Below, one piece after another: positions 28,262 through 37,559 of a stretch of DNA of 64,000 nt. Both the position numbers and the translations under genes were made by a program. The stretch's first letter is position 1, and every line of letters begins with the position of its first letter. This stretch comes from CAVQBP01 sp963848195 (GTDB taxonomy: Bacteria > Bacteroidota > Ignavibacteria > Ignavibacteriales > Ignavibacteriaceae), in contig CAWKCY010000011.1 of NCBI GenBank assembly GCA_963848195.1, positions 155,989-219,988 of the forward strand, read 5' to 3'. The notes below the pieces were generated by a model that was not told the origin of the DNA, searched no databases, and saw only the letters and a program-made list of their open reading frames with translations.

Positions 28262-28786
28262 TTATAGAAGATTTATTTCTTTTATTGTTTCTACTTTAGG
28301 ATAATCATAGGTAATAATATCAAGTTTATTCAAAATTCCTTTGATTGAAAAATCGGCACTGTTCAGTTCATCTGCAATTGATTTACTTTCCAACGGAACT
28401 TTACTGCCTGCAATTCCAATATGCGGTATAAAGGGAATATCTACACGTAAATTATTTTTTAGAATACCGGAGTATAGCTTATCGTGCAGTTTTACAATGC
28501 TGCTGTATCCTTCATCCGGAACCAGGAAGACATCAGTAAATTCACTGAAGGAATCTTTGACTATTATGGCACACCTTGTAATAAAACTGATTCTTTTGAA
28601 ACCAGCAGAATTCTTTTCCACATCTTCAATAAATTCAGACGGCTGGACATCCGTCACCGGGAAAACAATAGTAAAATGAGGTTTAACAACATTATAATAT
28701 CTAGTATCATTTTTTGAGCGGATATTTTGTATCCATTCAAAATCTTTTTGAGATATTTGAGGGTATGCAAGGACCAGAAGAGACAT
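28262..28786 (-). CDS. 2'-5' RNA ligase-like (2H phosphoesterase) protein
   Basis: The 174-residue protein has the two-histidine layout of the 2H superfamily. The first motif is PHFTIVFP (His37, a normal HxT). The second is PHIGIAG (His122), where the usual Thr/Ser of HxT is Gly. Family members act on cyclic phosphodiesters at RNA ends or in nucleotides. The altered second motif could weaken activity. It is upstream of the TPR protein gene in the same direction, 93 bp away. Confidence 0.75.
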   Translation of the reverse strand: MSLLVLAYPQISQKDFEWIQNIRSKNDTRYYNVVKPHFTIVFPVTDVQPSEFIEDVEKNSAGFKRISFITRCAIIVKDSFSEFTDVFLVPDEGYSSIVKLHDKLYSGILKNNLRVDIPFIPHIGIAGSKVPLESKSIADELNSADFSIKGILNKLDIITYDYPKVETIKEINLL

Positions 28787-28974
28787 AGGATAATATCCGG
28801 TAGTATAATAATTAATGTCAGAAATATATTAAAATTAGGGGAAAGTTCAAGAGCAAGCACAAGGGGAAGTACAAGTACAAGAATATTTGCACATGAGACA
28901 TGAAAGGGATAAATTTGAAATCGTTCTTACTCACAATAAAAGCATTTCTTAATCGAAGAGTCTGAGGAGGAGAA

Positions 28975-30837
28975 ATGAAGATAGTTATTTACAATTATTT
29001 AAATTTTCTTTCAAAAAAATTACTTCTATTAGGTACTTTTCTTTTAATTTTTATATTAACAAGTTTTAATAACTCCTGGGGAAAAGTAAAAATGGATAAT
29101 ACAAGCGGCTGGTCAAATTTGAAATATGCTATCTATTTTACTCATGGTGACATAGAAAATCTTCTTGCCGATTCTATACAATTCAAGAAAACAATGGAAT
29201 ATTTTGCTCCGGTCAAAGCATATAAAGTTTATCTCGAAGGGAACAGTCAGGATGAAATAGATATAAATCTCTTAAAACGAGTTTCAGATCGATTTAAGGA
29301 AATGGGTATAAAGGTATCAGGCTCGATGGTACCGGTTTCTTCAAAAGGCGGTCCATCAACATACAATAATGCCGAAGATCTTGCATCACTTAAAAAACGA
29401 ATGCATTCATTAGCTCAGGTTTTCGATACGATTATTCTTGATGATTGGCTTTTTACAACAGCTACCGATCCAAAAAGTGTTGAAGATAGAGGGAATCAAA
29501 GCTGGGCAGATTACAGGACAAAACTGCTGCTTGAACAATCAAAGAAATATATTATTGATGCTGCGAAAGAAGTTAATCCTAACGTCCAGGTAATTATAAA
29601 ATATCCAAACTGGTATGAGGGGCACCGGCAGAATGGTTATGATGTTTTAAATGAAACAAACCAGTTTGACAAAATGGCGGTAGGTATAGAGACCAGGATA
29701 CCAGAAACACAGGATCAGCATATACCGATCTACAGCGGATACGTTTTTCAAAAATGGTGGGCGAGTGTTGATACCTCTAAATGGATAGGGTCGTGGCTTG
29801 ATAATTATGATATGAAAGGGGGTGGCAATGATTATATAGCAGAGGTCTGGCAGGCTGTATTAGCCAAAGCACCGGAAATAATTCTTTGGTGTGCTGGCCA
29901 GCTTTATCCAACTACTGGTCCAGCGAGCGATGTCTATCCCCATTTTGTTGATATGCTGCCGGAATTCGATAAAGCTGCCGGGCTGCTGAAGGGAGCCTCG
30001 AGAGGGGTTCCTATGTATCTTCCTTATGGTTCAACAGGTGAATACAACATATTCGGTTATTTAGGGATGGCAGGGATACCTATTGAACCAACGGCACAAT
30101 TCCCTTCTGAAAGTCAGAATGCAATTTTCACGTTACATTCACTATTCAGAAATACTCCTGAGCAGCTTGCTGATCAGATGCTTGCCAGGCTAAAGAATGG
30201 GAATGATATTTTTATGACATGGGACTTGTGGAAAAAATTACAAAATACTGAATTTAAGAATGCTCTAAGTTTGGTTGACCATGGCGGTACAGTTTCTTCA
30301 AATGAATTCCGCATACGGGAAGGATGGTTTAGGCAGGAGACTATAAAAGCTGATAAACCTTTTTCATTCCCCCGTATTGAAACTACAACATGGCCGTATG
30401 TGCGTAACGTTGCAGTAGTTAAAGAGGACTATGATTATGCTGTGCTAATGCAGGCACAATACATGACTGGATCGATTTACATCCTTAACATCCCCTATAA
30501 CAGTTATGATTTACTGCAAATGCCTGTGGAAGCTCTCAATTCAATAAGGCAAAGCTTCAGTCAGGAATTAGGAGTAACATTACAGGGACCGGGTAAAGTT
30601 GCAATGTATCTCTTTGGTCAAAATCAATATGCACTTTATAACATGAGCAATGAGACCGCGCCTGTATCCCTAAAGTTTACAAAAGAATTTCCGGCTGAAG
30701 GCTGGAAGGAACTGGTACATAACGAACAATTATCAATTAAACAGGATTCAACATATGTTAGGTTTGGAAAACCGGTACAAACTGAGGTTTCGCTAACCAT
30801 CCAGCCGTTTGAAATAACCATTGTACAGGCTCCTTGA
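28975..30837 (+). CDS. Large secreted protein with possible TIM-barrel glycosidase-like fold
   Basis: A strong ribosome site (GAGGAGGAG) precedes the ATG of this 620-residue protein. It has an N-terminal signal or anchor (about residues 14-32). The centre has the feel of a glycoside-hydrolase barrel: FDTIILDDWLF with Asp156-Asp157 at a strand end, VIIKYPNWYEGHRQ, and the WQAVLAKAPEIILWCAGQLY strand. A C-terminal beta domain ends in VSLTIQPFEITIVQAP. I do not recognise the family, and the enzymatic reading is inference from pattern only. It is a single gene between the 2H gene and the copper cassette. Confidence 0.6.
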   Translation: MKIVIYNYLNFLSKKLLLLGTFLLIFILTSFNNSWGKVKMDNTSGWSNLKYAIYFTHGDIENLLADSIQFKKTMEYFAPVKAYKVYLEGNSQDEIDINLLKRVSDRFKEMGIKVSGSMVPVSSKGGPSTYNNAEDLASLKKRMHSLAQVFDTIILDDWLFTTATDPKSVEDRGNQSWADYRTKLLLEQSKKYIIDAAKEVNPNVQVIIKYPNWYEGHRQNGYDVLNETNQFDKMAVGIETRIPETQDQHIPIYSGYVFQKWWASVDTSKWIGSWLDNYDMKGGGNDYIAEVWQAVLAKAPEIILWCAGQLYPTTGPASDVYPHFVDMLPEFDKAAGLLKGASRGVPMYLPYGSTGEYNIFGYLGMAGIPIEPTAQFPSESQNAIFTLHSLFRNTPEQLADQMLARLKNGNDIFMTWDLWKKLQNTEFKNALSLVDHGGTVSSNEFRIREGWFRQETIKADKPFSFPRIETTTWPYVRNVAVVKEDYDYAVLMQAQYMTGSIYILNIPYNSYDLLQMPVEALNSIRQSFSQELGVTLQGPGKVAMYLFGQNQYALYNMSNETAPVSLKFTKEFPAEGWKELVHNEQLSIKQDSTYVRFGKPVQTEVSLTIQPFEITIVQAP

Positions 30838-30926
30838 AATTATACTTCTGAATGGCAGATTAATATATTTTTTAGGAACTAAATATTTTTAGAATTGTAA
30901 ATAAGTCGACAAGGAATTTTTTATTT

Positions 30927-31502
30927 ATGGTTAAAAAGACGTTATATATAAAGAACATGGTTTGTCCACGATGTATAAAAGTTGTTAAAGAAGAATTAGA
31001 GAAAATAAGTTTGAATGTGGAAAATGTTATTCTGGGAGAAGCCAGTATTTCATCTGAAGCCGTTATTGATGAAGATAAGATCAGAGAAGTACTTGAAGAG
31101 AATGGTTTTGAACTTATTGACGATAAACAGGCAAAAATAATTGAAAAGATAAAAGTCATTGTAATAGAATTAATTCAAAAGCAAAGTGAAGACAAGCTTA
31201 CAAATGTGCATTTCAGTGATTATATTTCTGAAAAGGTTAATAAGAGCTATCAATATATAAGTTCCTTATTTTCCTCCCATGAAGGTGTTACTTTAGAAAC
31301 ATATATTATTAACCAGAAAATCGAGAAGGTGAAGGAGCTGATTATATATAATGAACTTTCACTGACAGAAATTTCATACAGGCTCGGGTACAGCAGTGTT
31401 CAGCATCTTTCAAGTCAATTCAAACGAATTACAGGTTTTACGCCATCAGAATTCAAACGTCTCCGGGAAAAAAGAAGAAAACCACTCGATAAGGTTATTT
31501 AG
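30927..31502 (+). CDS. HMA-AraC fusion regulator, probably copper-responsive
   Basis: The 191-residue protein joins an HMA-like metal-binding domain at the N-terminus (IKNMVCPRCIKVV, Cys13 and Cys16) to a C-terminal AraC-type DNA-binding domain (LTEISYRLGYSSVQHLSSQF, then GFTPSEFKRLR). It would sense a soft metal such as Cu(I) directly and control the copper chaperone and ATPase genes that follow. The order regulator, chaperone, ATPase supports this. An AAGGAA ribosome site precedes the ATG. Metal identity and DNA target are inferred. Confidence 0.82.
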   Translation: MVKKTLYIKNMVCPRCIKVVKEELEKISLNVENVILGEASISSEAVIDEDKIREVLEENGFELIDDKQAKIIEKIKVIVIELIQKQSEDKLTNVHFSDYISEKVNKSYQYISSLFSSHEGVTLETYIINQKIEKVKELIIYNELSLTEISYRLGYSSVQHLSSQFKRITGFTPSEFKRLREKRRKPLDKVI

Positions 31503-31512
31503 GCATTCACCA

Positions 31513-31660
31513 CTAAGTACATAAGTTCATAAATATAGTTGCGTATCTAATAGAACATCGTAGATGTTCCATTATTGTAGTAAGAAACTCCCCGCCATTC
31601 TCAAAATCCTCAAGAGGATCAATAAAATACGTCATAATATTTATGAACCAAAGCACTAAG
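31513..31660. repeat. MITE-like palindromic repeat, copy 2
   Basis: A 148-bp element has ends CTAAGTACATAAGTTCATAA and TTATGAACCAAAGCACTAAG, which pair in reverse through GTTCATAAATAT. Its centre contains the perfect hairpin GAACATC-GTA-GATGTTC. It is nearly identical to the copy at 57345-57490, and a diverged copy lies at 18575. It sits between the regulator and copZ, 11 bp after the regulator stop codon, so it may affect their joint transcription. Confidence 0.8.
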
Positions 31661-31846
31661 GAAACACTTAGTAAAATTCTAAGATACAAAAAACAAAAGA
31701 CAAATAAGCACCAAATAAAGAAATTCAAAATTACAAAAGGCCTTTGGGATCTTAAAATTTTATACACCTTTCTTTGTAAAATATAACAAACAATCAATCT
31801 GATATCTTTATTTTCTGTTTGTAATAAAATAATTAATGGAGAAATT
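31661..31846. other. Spacer before copZ with dispersed A-rich repeat
   Basis: This stretch carries an A-rich AAACAAAAGACAAATAAGCA run of a type often scattered in genomes of this group, then the leader of copZ. No gene is seen. Together with the repeat at 31513 it makes a 344-bp gap between the regulator and copZ, so copZ may have its own promoter here. Confidence 0.35.
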
Positions 31847-32050
31847 ATGAAACAAGAAACTTTAAAAATTGAAGGAATGTCATGCGGACATTGTGTAATG
31901 GCAGTTAAAAAAGAACTTAGTAAATTAGAAAATGTAAAGGTAAACGATGTTCAAATCGGAAGTGCTGATGTTGAATTTGATGAGACTAAAGTGAATGAAA
32001 AAATACTAGCAGAAGCGATTGAGGAAGCAGGATATAAAGTAGTGGAATAA
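31847..32050 (+). CDS. copZ: Copper chaperone, CopZ-like HMA protein
   Basis: This is a single 67-residue HMA domain with the metal site GMSCGHCVMAV (Cys13 and Cys16). The fold hands Cu(I) to the cytosolic HMA domain of CopA. The length is typical. A GGAG ribosome site lies before the ATG. It is followed by copA 95 bp downstream and preceded by the metal-binding AraC-type regulator, forming a copper homeostasis cassette. Confidence 0.9.
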   Translation: MKQETLKIEGMSCGHCVMAVKKELSKLENVKVNDVQIGSADVEFDETKVNEKILAEAIEEAGYKVVE

Positions 32051-32061
32051 TGGTCATTCAA

Positions 32062-32145
32062 AGAGGGTGACCAAAAAGTCTTTGTGTAACTTTGTGCCTT
32101 AGAGACTTTGTGGCTATTACCACGAAGGCACACAGAGTAAAGTTT
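32062..32145. repeat. Dispersed repeat in the copZ-copA gap
   Basis: The gap reads AAAAGTCTTTGTGTAACTTT, GTGCCTTAGAGACTTTGTGG and ACCACGAAGGCACACAG, with partly self-complementary arms (TTTGTGGC and CACGAAGGCACA). It creates an open extension in frame with copA, but the translated sequence does not resemble a P-type ATPase, so it is treated as repeat DNA and not as coding. Confidence 0.45.
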
Positions 32146-34386
32146 ATGGATAATATTATTACAAATAAAGTGAAATTAAATAAACTGGAAAAGGCTGCTT
32201 TTCCGGTTGAAGGGATGACGTGCGCAAGCTGCGTTGCCCGCGTTGAGAAATCGATTAGGAAGATTGAAGGTATAAAAAATGTTTCTGTTAATCTGGCAAC
32301 TGAAAAAGCAACTTTCGAGTTTGAACCTGGAAAAGTTGATATAAATGATGTAGCCAGCATTGTTGAAGATGCTGGTTACAAAATGGATGTTTCTTCATTA
32401 AAGGAAAAAGCAGAAAAGGATAATGATGATGGAACGTCTGCATATCATAGAACCCTTCAAAAGGAATTATTATTTGCGGTAATACTTACCATACCAATTT
32501 TAGTTTTAAGTATGGGAAGTTTATGGAGTAGCTTCCATGAACTGGTTCCATTATCTGCAGATTATCTAAATAAACTTTTATTAATCCTTACCACTCCAAT
32601 AGTTTTTATATCCGGAAAGAGATTTTATAAGATATTCTGGAATAATTTAAAACATTTTACCGCAGATATGAACTCTCTGGTTGCAGTCGGAACAGGAGCA
32701 GCATACGGTTTCAGTATTTTGGTTACTCTTTTCCCCGGTTTAATTTTAAAAGCAGGTGAAATTCCTCATGTTTATTTTGATACAACTGCAGTTATTATAA
32801 CTTTAATTTTAATGGGAAGATGGCTTGAGAGCAGAGCCAAAGGCAAGACTAATACAGCAATAAAAAAGTTAATCAGCTTAAAACCTAAAGCAGCATTATT
32901 AAGAAAAGGCAATAAAGAGGTTGAAGTAAAAATTGAAGATCTGAAGATTGGCGATATCGTTATAGTAAAACCTGGAGGTAAAATTCCTGCCGATGGTACA
33001 ATAATTCAGGGGAACTCTGTAATTGATGAATCGATGGTTACAGGGGAAAGCATCCCCGTTGAAAAGTATCCCGGAACAAAAGTTATCGGGGGGACAATAA
33101 ATAAAACCGGCTCTTTTCAATTTGAAATAACAGCAATTGGAGATAATTCCGTACTTGGACAGATTATAAAGATGGTTGAAGAAGCTCAGGGCTCCAAGGC
33201 TCCCATTCAGAATTTAGCAGATAAAGCAGCCTCTATTTTTGTACCAGTAGTTATTGGGATTGCAATTATTACATTCATTGTATGGCTAATTCTTGGAGGC
33301 GGTTTTAGTTCCGCTTTGATAAATTTTGTAGCAGTATTAATTATCGCATGTCCATGTGCTCTCGGACTTGCAACTCCTACTGCAATAATGGTCGGTACCG
33401 GGAAAGGCGCTCAAATGGGGATTCTAATAAAAAACGGTGAGAGTCTCGAAATAGCTCATAAAATAACAACTGTAATTCTGGATAAGACAGGGACAATAAC
33501 AGAAGGTGAACCAAAGGTTTCGGATATCGTTGCTGATGGTGAAACCGAAGAAAATATTATTCAACTGGCTGCATCTATTGAAAATAAATCAGAACATCCG
33601 ATTGCAAAAGCAATAGTGAACTATGCAAAATCCAAAAATATCCCCTTACTGGAAACTGGCTCATTTGAAAGCATAACCGGTAAAGGAATAATTTCAACTT
33701 TAAATGGATTTAATGTAATCGCCGGGAATAAAAAGTTAATGACTGATAATTCGATCAGCAATAATCATTTGGAAAAGAAGATAAACGATCTGTTGGAAAG
33801 AGGAAAAACTTTAGTCTATCTGGCTATTGATAAAAACTTAAAAGGAGTTATTGCAATAGAAGACCCTTTGAAAGAATCTTCAAAGCAAGCAGTAAAAGAA
33901 TTAAAATCTATGGGTATAAAAACTATAATGATTACAGGAGATAATAAAAAGACTGCAGAGGCTATTGCAAAGAAGATTGAAGTCGATTCATTTGAAGCAG
34001 AAGTAATGCCGGATGAAAAAGCTAAAGCTGTTTCAAAATATCAGGCAGGAAACGAAATAGTTGCAATGGTCGGTGATGGAATTAATGATGCTCCTGCACT
34101 TGCACAAAGTGATGTCGGAATAGCAATAGGAAACGGAACGGATATTGCAATTGAAACAGGTTCGATTGTTTTAATAAGCGGAGATTTAAAGGGAGTTGTG
34201 TCAGCAATAAAATTATCAAGAAGAACTATTAAGACTATCAAGCAAAATCTTTTCTGGGCTTTTATATATAATTCAATTGGAATTCCTCTTGCTGCTTTGG
34301 GGATTTTGAACCCTATGTTCGCAGCACTTGCAATGTCATTGAGTTCTGTTTCCGTAATTAGCAATTCGCTGAGACTGAAGAGATAG
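32146..34386 (+). CDS. copA: Copper-translocating P1B-type ATPase
   Basis: The 746-residue ATPase has one N-terminal HMA domain (GMTCASCVARV, Cys26 and Cys29) and the membrane copper motif IACPCALGLATP. Further motifs are the phosphorylation site ILDKTGTITEG, the actuator VTGESIPVE, the nucleotide-binding His in SEHPIAKA and VGDGINDAPALAQSDVG. It exports Cu(I) from the cytosol at the inner membrane. The ATG at 32146 is chosen because the upstream extension to 32092 is repeat DNA. It is the last gene of the regulator-chaperone-ATPase cassette; a long inverted repeat at 34433 probably ends transcription. Confidence 0.95.
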   Translation: MDNIITNKVKLNKLEKAAFPVEGMTCASCVARVEKSIRKIEGIKNVSVNLATEKATFEFEPGKVDINDVASIVEDAGYKMDVSSLKEKAEKDNDDGTSAYHRTLQKELLFAVILTIPILVLSMGSLWSSFHELVPLSADYLNKLLLILTTPIVFISGKRFYKIFWNNLKHFTADMNSLVAVGTGAAYGFSILVTLFPGLILKAGEIPHVYFDTTAVIITLILMGRWLESRAKGKTNTAIKKLISLKPKAALLRKGNKEVEVKIEDLKIGDIVIVKPGGKIPADGTIIQGNSVIDESMVTGESIPVEKYPGTKVIGGTINKTGSFQFEITAIGDNSVLGQIIKMVEEAQGSKAPIQNLADKAASIFVPVVIGIAIITFIVWLILGGGFSSALINFVAVLIIACPCALGLATPTAIMVGTGKGAQMGILIKNGESLEIAHKITTVILDKTGTITEGEPKVSDIVADGETEENIIQLAASIENKSEHPIAKAIVNYAKSKNIPLLETGSFESITGKGIISTLNGFNVIAGNKKLMTDNSISNNHLEKKINDLLERGKTLVYLAIDKNLKGVIAIEDPLKESSKQAVKELKSMGIKTIMITGDNKKTAEAIAKKIEVDSFEAEVMPDEKAKAVSKYQAGNEIVAMVGDGINDAPALAQSDVGIAIGNGTDIAIETGSIVLISGDLKGVVSAIKLSRRTIKTIKQNLFWAFIYNSIGIPLAALGILNPMFAALAMSLSSVSVISNSLRLKR

Positions 34387-34432
34387 TAGTGAGTAGAGGT
34401 TTTGAGTATTGAGACCTCAAAAAGTGAATTGG

Positions 34433-34539
34433 GGGGCTGTCCAAAAAGTAATTTTCAATTTAAAATCAGTGAAAATCCATTAAAATCTGCGTCATCTGTG
34501 TGCCATTTTCTAGAAAATAATTACTTTTTGGTCAGCCCC
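34433..34539. repeat. Long inverted repeat, probable bidirectional terminator or MITE
   Basis: The arms GGGGCTGTCCAAAAAGTAAT and ATTACTTTTTGGTCAGCCCC pair with two mismatches around a 60-bp centre. The centre contains CAGTGAAAATCCATTAAAAT and CTGCGTCATCTGTGTGCCA, a known type of dispersed repeat in this group. It lies between the convergent copA and kinase genes, so it can terminate both. The arm sequence recurs singly near 13740 and 18800. Confidence 0.65.
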
Positions 34540-34605
34540 AAAATATAAGAAATAAAAAAAACCACGGCTTTAGCCAAAATAAATGTGTCTAAAACCCTTC
34601 TTTTT

Positions 34606-35946
34606 TTACATAAATTTAAGTGTGACTGTTGTTCCTGCATTAACTTCGGATTTAACGGATATCCCCCCTTTATGAACTTTCATAATCTGTTTGGATAAGC
34701 TTAATCCAATACCTGAGCCTTCTTTTTTAGTTGTAAAGAAAGGTATAAATATCTTTTCCTGCAATTCTTCAGGAATACCTTTTCCATTATCAACAACCTG
34801 AATAAGAATCGCTCCCCTATTATCAACCTTTCCCAATAGTTTAATATCTGGATTCACAATTCCATTAAATGCACTTACAGAATTTAATATTAAATTTATT
34901 AAAACCTGTTCAATCAGATCGGGATCGATCATCAATTCAAGATCATCAGGTTCGACAGCGCTTGTAAACTTAATATTCTTTAAAGTAAGCTGCTCATGTA
35001 ATAAATTTTTAATTCTCTCGAAAAGAACTGAGATTCTGGAAATCTGAAAATGAGGAACAGGAACCCGATTTAAATTCCTATAATCATCGACAAAATGTAT
35101 CAATCCTTTGCTTCTTTTTTCAATTGTATTAACGGCACCTTTGAACTCTTCAATATTTTCACCGGAAAGATTATTTCCGGAATTTTCCAGCATATTATTG
35201 ACTGTAGAAGATAAAGAAACAATGGGAGTAATAGAGTTCATAATTTCATGAGTAAGTACACGAATTAAATTCTGCCAGGCTTCCATTTCTTTTTCTTCAA
35301 GTTCACTTTGTATATTATTAAGAGAAACTAAAATGATATGTTTATTTCTCAGTTTAAATTCAGCAGCAAAGATTGATAACTGGATTAATTCATTATTGTC
35401 AATAACCTTAACGAGGGCCTTTTTACCGGCACGAATTTCCATTAAAGCTTTAGCAAGAGAATTGCTTTTCTCATTTAATTCGGAAATATTCCTCAAAGAA
35501 TTTATACCCAAAAGTTTTTTTGCAGCATTATTAATCAGCTCGACATTACCATCCAGTGTATATGCCAGAATCCCGACATTAATATGCTGAACAATTATTT
35601 GCAAATAATGGAAATTTTCTTCTTTTTCACTCCGTGTTTTTTTAAATTCTTCAATTACTTCAGTAAAGGAATTATTTAATTCCTCGAAACCCGCACCTTT
35701 TATTTTAGACTTAAAGTTTTGAGTAAAATCGGAGTAACGGATAGAATAGAAAAACCTGGAAATCTCTTTGTTAGTATTTTCAATATACTTTATTAAAAGA
35801 TAAACCTGAAGTATTACAGCAATGCCGATAATGAAAATTGTAGCATAAAAGGTTGTATCCTGAATTAAATAGAAGAATAAAAAAATAGAAATGCTAAGTA
35901 CTATGATTCGAAAAATGATAACTAAACTGAATCTTTTATAAGCCAT
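34606..35946 (-). CDS. NtrY/AtoS-like membrane histidine kinase
   Basis: The 446-residue kinase has two membrane helices (about 8-28 and 33-52), a linker, a PAS-like domain (about 115-210; HINVGILAYTLDGNVELINN), the phosphoacceptor His233 in LTHEIMNSITP and an ATPase domain (LILNSVSAF, DNGKGIPEEL, FTTKKEGSGIGLSLSKQI). The HEIMNS-type box is common in kinases that pair with sigma-54 activators. It overlaps the regulator gene by 11 bases and must be its partner. The very short periplasmic part suggests it senses membrane or internal signals. Confidence 0.92.
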   Translation of the reverse strand: MAYKRFSLVIIFRIIVLSISIFLFFYLIQDTTFYATIFIIGIAVILQVYLLIKYIENTNKEISRFFYSIRYSDFTQNFKSKIKGAGFEELNNSFTEVIEEFKKTRSEKEENFHYLQIIVQHINVGILAYTLDGNVELINNAAKKLLGINSLRNISELNEKSNSLAKALMEIRAGKKALVKVIDNNELIQLSIFAAEFKLRNKHIILVSLNNIQSELEEKEMEAWQNLIRVLTHEIMNSITPIVSLSSTVNNMLENSGNNLSGENIEEFKGAVNTIEKRSKGLIHFVDDYRNLNRVPVPHFQISRISVLFERIKNLLHEQLTLKNIKFTSAVEPDDLELMIDPDLIEQVLINLILNSVSAFNGIVNPDIKLLGKVDNRGAILIQVVDNGKGIPEELQEKIFIPFFTTKKEGSGIGLSLSKQIMKVHKGGISVKSEVNAGTTVTLKFM

Positions 35947-37312
35947 ATTTTTCTAATCTGCGGTAAAGAGAAGCCCTTGTAAGTCCCAAATCTTTAGCAG
36001 CCCTGGTCAGATTACCGTTATATTTACTTACTGCTTTAATTATTAACAATTTTTCAGCTTCCTCAAGGTCAAAGTTATTTAATTTAAGGTCGTCTTCTTT
36101 AATATCTTGAACTGAGAAATAAAAATCTTCAGGCAGCAATTCCTGAGAATCATTCATAATAACTACTCTTTCAATTGTATGCTGTAATTCTCTTATATTT
36201 CCAGGCCAGTGATATTTTTCTAATCTTTTCAAAGCTGCTGGATTTATCTCCTTTTCGGATTTGTTATATTTTTTGCAGTAAATTTTAAGAAAATGCTTTA
36301 CAAGCAGAGGTATATCTTCGATTCGTTTTCTCAAAGGTGGAAGATTTATCTCAACAGTGTTAATTCTATAAAGAAGATCCTGCCTAAAACGCTTTTCAGA
36401 AATCAATTCTTCAATTGGAATGTTCGTTGCACATACTAATCGAATATCAATTTGTTTGGAAATATTTGAACCCAGACGTGTAACCGTACGATTTTGGAGA
36501 ACCGAAAGAAGCTTCATCTGCAGATTAAAAGATAGATTACCAATTTCATCAAGGAATAAAGTTCCTCCGGATGCAATTTCAAAGCGGCCGGCTTTATCTT
36601 CTTTAGCATCGGTAAAGGCCCCTTTAACATAACCGAACAGTTCGCTTTCAAAAAGAGATTCACTTATAGCACCCATATCAACATTTAGAAATATTTCATC
36701 TGCCCTATTTGACTGCCGGTGAATTGCTCTGGCAACCAGCTCTTTTCCAGTCCCGTTTTCTCCAAGAATCAGAATATTGGCGTCAGTCATTGCAACTTTT
36801 TGAATTGTATTGAATATCTTCTGCATTTCTTCAGAAATTCCAATTATATTATGGAACTGCTGATCTATATCCTTACTTAATTGTTTCTGTCTTGAGAGAA
36901 GATTATCGATTCTTTGCTGGGATTGACTAAGTTTCATTGCAGAAGAGATAGTTGCAAGAAGTTTTTCATTCTGCCAGGGTTTTAAAACGAAATCAGTAGC
37001 CCCTTCTTTGATAGCTTTTACAGCCATTTCAATTGTACCAAATGCAGTAATAAGTATAACAATAGAAGTCGGATCAATTTCAAGGATCTTTTTAAGCCAA
37101 TTAAATCCTTCACTGCCGCTTGTTGCATTTCCTGAAAAATTCATATCTAATAATACTATATCATATCGCTCATTTTTCAAGATTGATGGAATTTGTTCCG
37201 GATTTTTTTCGATCTGAACAATAGAATAATGCTGTTTCAATAAAAGTCTTGCTGAAAACAGGACATCTTCATCGTCATCGATTATAAGGATTTTCCCCGT
37301 CTTTAGATTCAT
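35936..37312 (-). CDS. NtrC-family sigma-54-dependent response regulator
   Basis: The 458-residue regulator has a receiver domain (acidic pocket DDDED, phospho-acceptor Asp56 in VLLDMNFSG) and an AAA+ domain with Walker A GENGTGKE (184-191). The sigma-54 contact loop is GAFTDA (231-236), a common variant of GAFTGA. A Fis-type helix-turn-helix ends the protein (GNLTRAAKDLGLTRASLYRR). It activates sigma-54 promoters from distant sites. Two paired-dyad motifs at 37445 and 40175 and a -24/-12-like element at 40336 make the nearby efflux operon the probable target. Confidence 0.95.
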   Translation of the reverse strand: MNLKTGKILIIDDDEDVLFSARLLLKQHYSIVQIEKNPEQIPSILKNERYDIVLLDMNFSGNATSGSEGFNWLKKILEIDPTSIVILITAFGTIEMAVKAIKEGATDFVLKPWQNEKLLATISSAMKLSQSQQRIDNLLSRQKQLSKDIDQQFHNIIGISEEMQKIFNTIQKVAMTDANILILGENGTGKELVARAIHRQSNRADEIFLNVDMGAISESLFESELFGYVKGAFTDAKEDKAGRFEIASGGTLFLDEIGNLSFNLQMKLLSVLQNRTVTRLGSNISKQIDIRLVCATNIPIEELISEKRFRQDLLYRINTVEINLPPLRKRIEDIPLLVKHFLKIYCKKYNKSEKEINPAALKRLEKYHWPGNIRELQHTIERVVIMNDSQELLPEDFYFSVQDIKEDDLKLNNFDLEEAEKLLIIKAVSKYNGNLTRAAKDLGLTRASLYRRLEKYGL

Positions 37313-37379
37313 TTTGTTTAGGTGTTAAATTTTAATCTGATAATTGGAGACTCCATTGATTAAATACAATTATTTAATC

Positions 37380-37393
37380 ACAAATATTATTCC
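37380..37393 (-). promoter_or_regulatory. Weak sigma-54-like element before the NtrC-type gene
   Basis: On the minus strand GGAATAATATTTGT has GG and GT separated by ten bases, with TTTGT at the -12 side, as at 40349. The -24 side (GGAAT) differs from GGCAC. It lies about 70 bp before the regulator start and 52 bp from the paired dyads. Autoregulation is possible but weakly supported. Confidence 0.3.
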
Positions 37394-37444
37394 CTAAAAA
37401 TGTTTGCAAAATAATGTTTCTTAAATATTCTAAAAAAATGATTT

Positions 37445-37481
37445 GTTCGGAACCGGACATTATTGTTCAGTATCGTACATT
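37445..37481. promoter_or_regulatory. Paired-dyad motif A, candidate NtrC-type enhancer
   Basis: Two related 17-base units, GTTCGGAACCGGACATT and GTTCAGTATCGTACATT, start 20 bp apart. Each follows the dyad GTNCG-N4-CGNAC or a one-mismatch form. Twenty-six of 37 positions match motif B at 40175-40211 in the same order and spacing. It lies between the divergent regulator and TonB receptor genes. Confidence 0.6.
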
Positions 37482-37559
37482 ACTAACTTCAAGCTTTAGA
37501 GGGTAAAAATCAACTCCGGATTTCTCCTGCTATTCATCCAGGATTCAAATCCATCTCAC

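Noticed and set aside
31513..31797. Minus-strand open frame with residues SLTTIMEH-like
   Set aside because: The same peptide appears from the other MITE-like copy at 57345-57490; it is repeat DNA read by chance, not a gene.
32092..32145. N-terminal extension of CopA
   Set aside because: The extension is encoded by a dispersed repeat (GTGCCTTAGAGACTTTGTGG) and shows no P-type ATPase character; the ATG at 32146 directly precedes the HMA domain.
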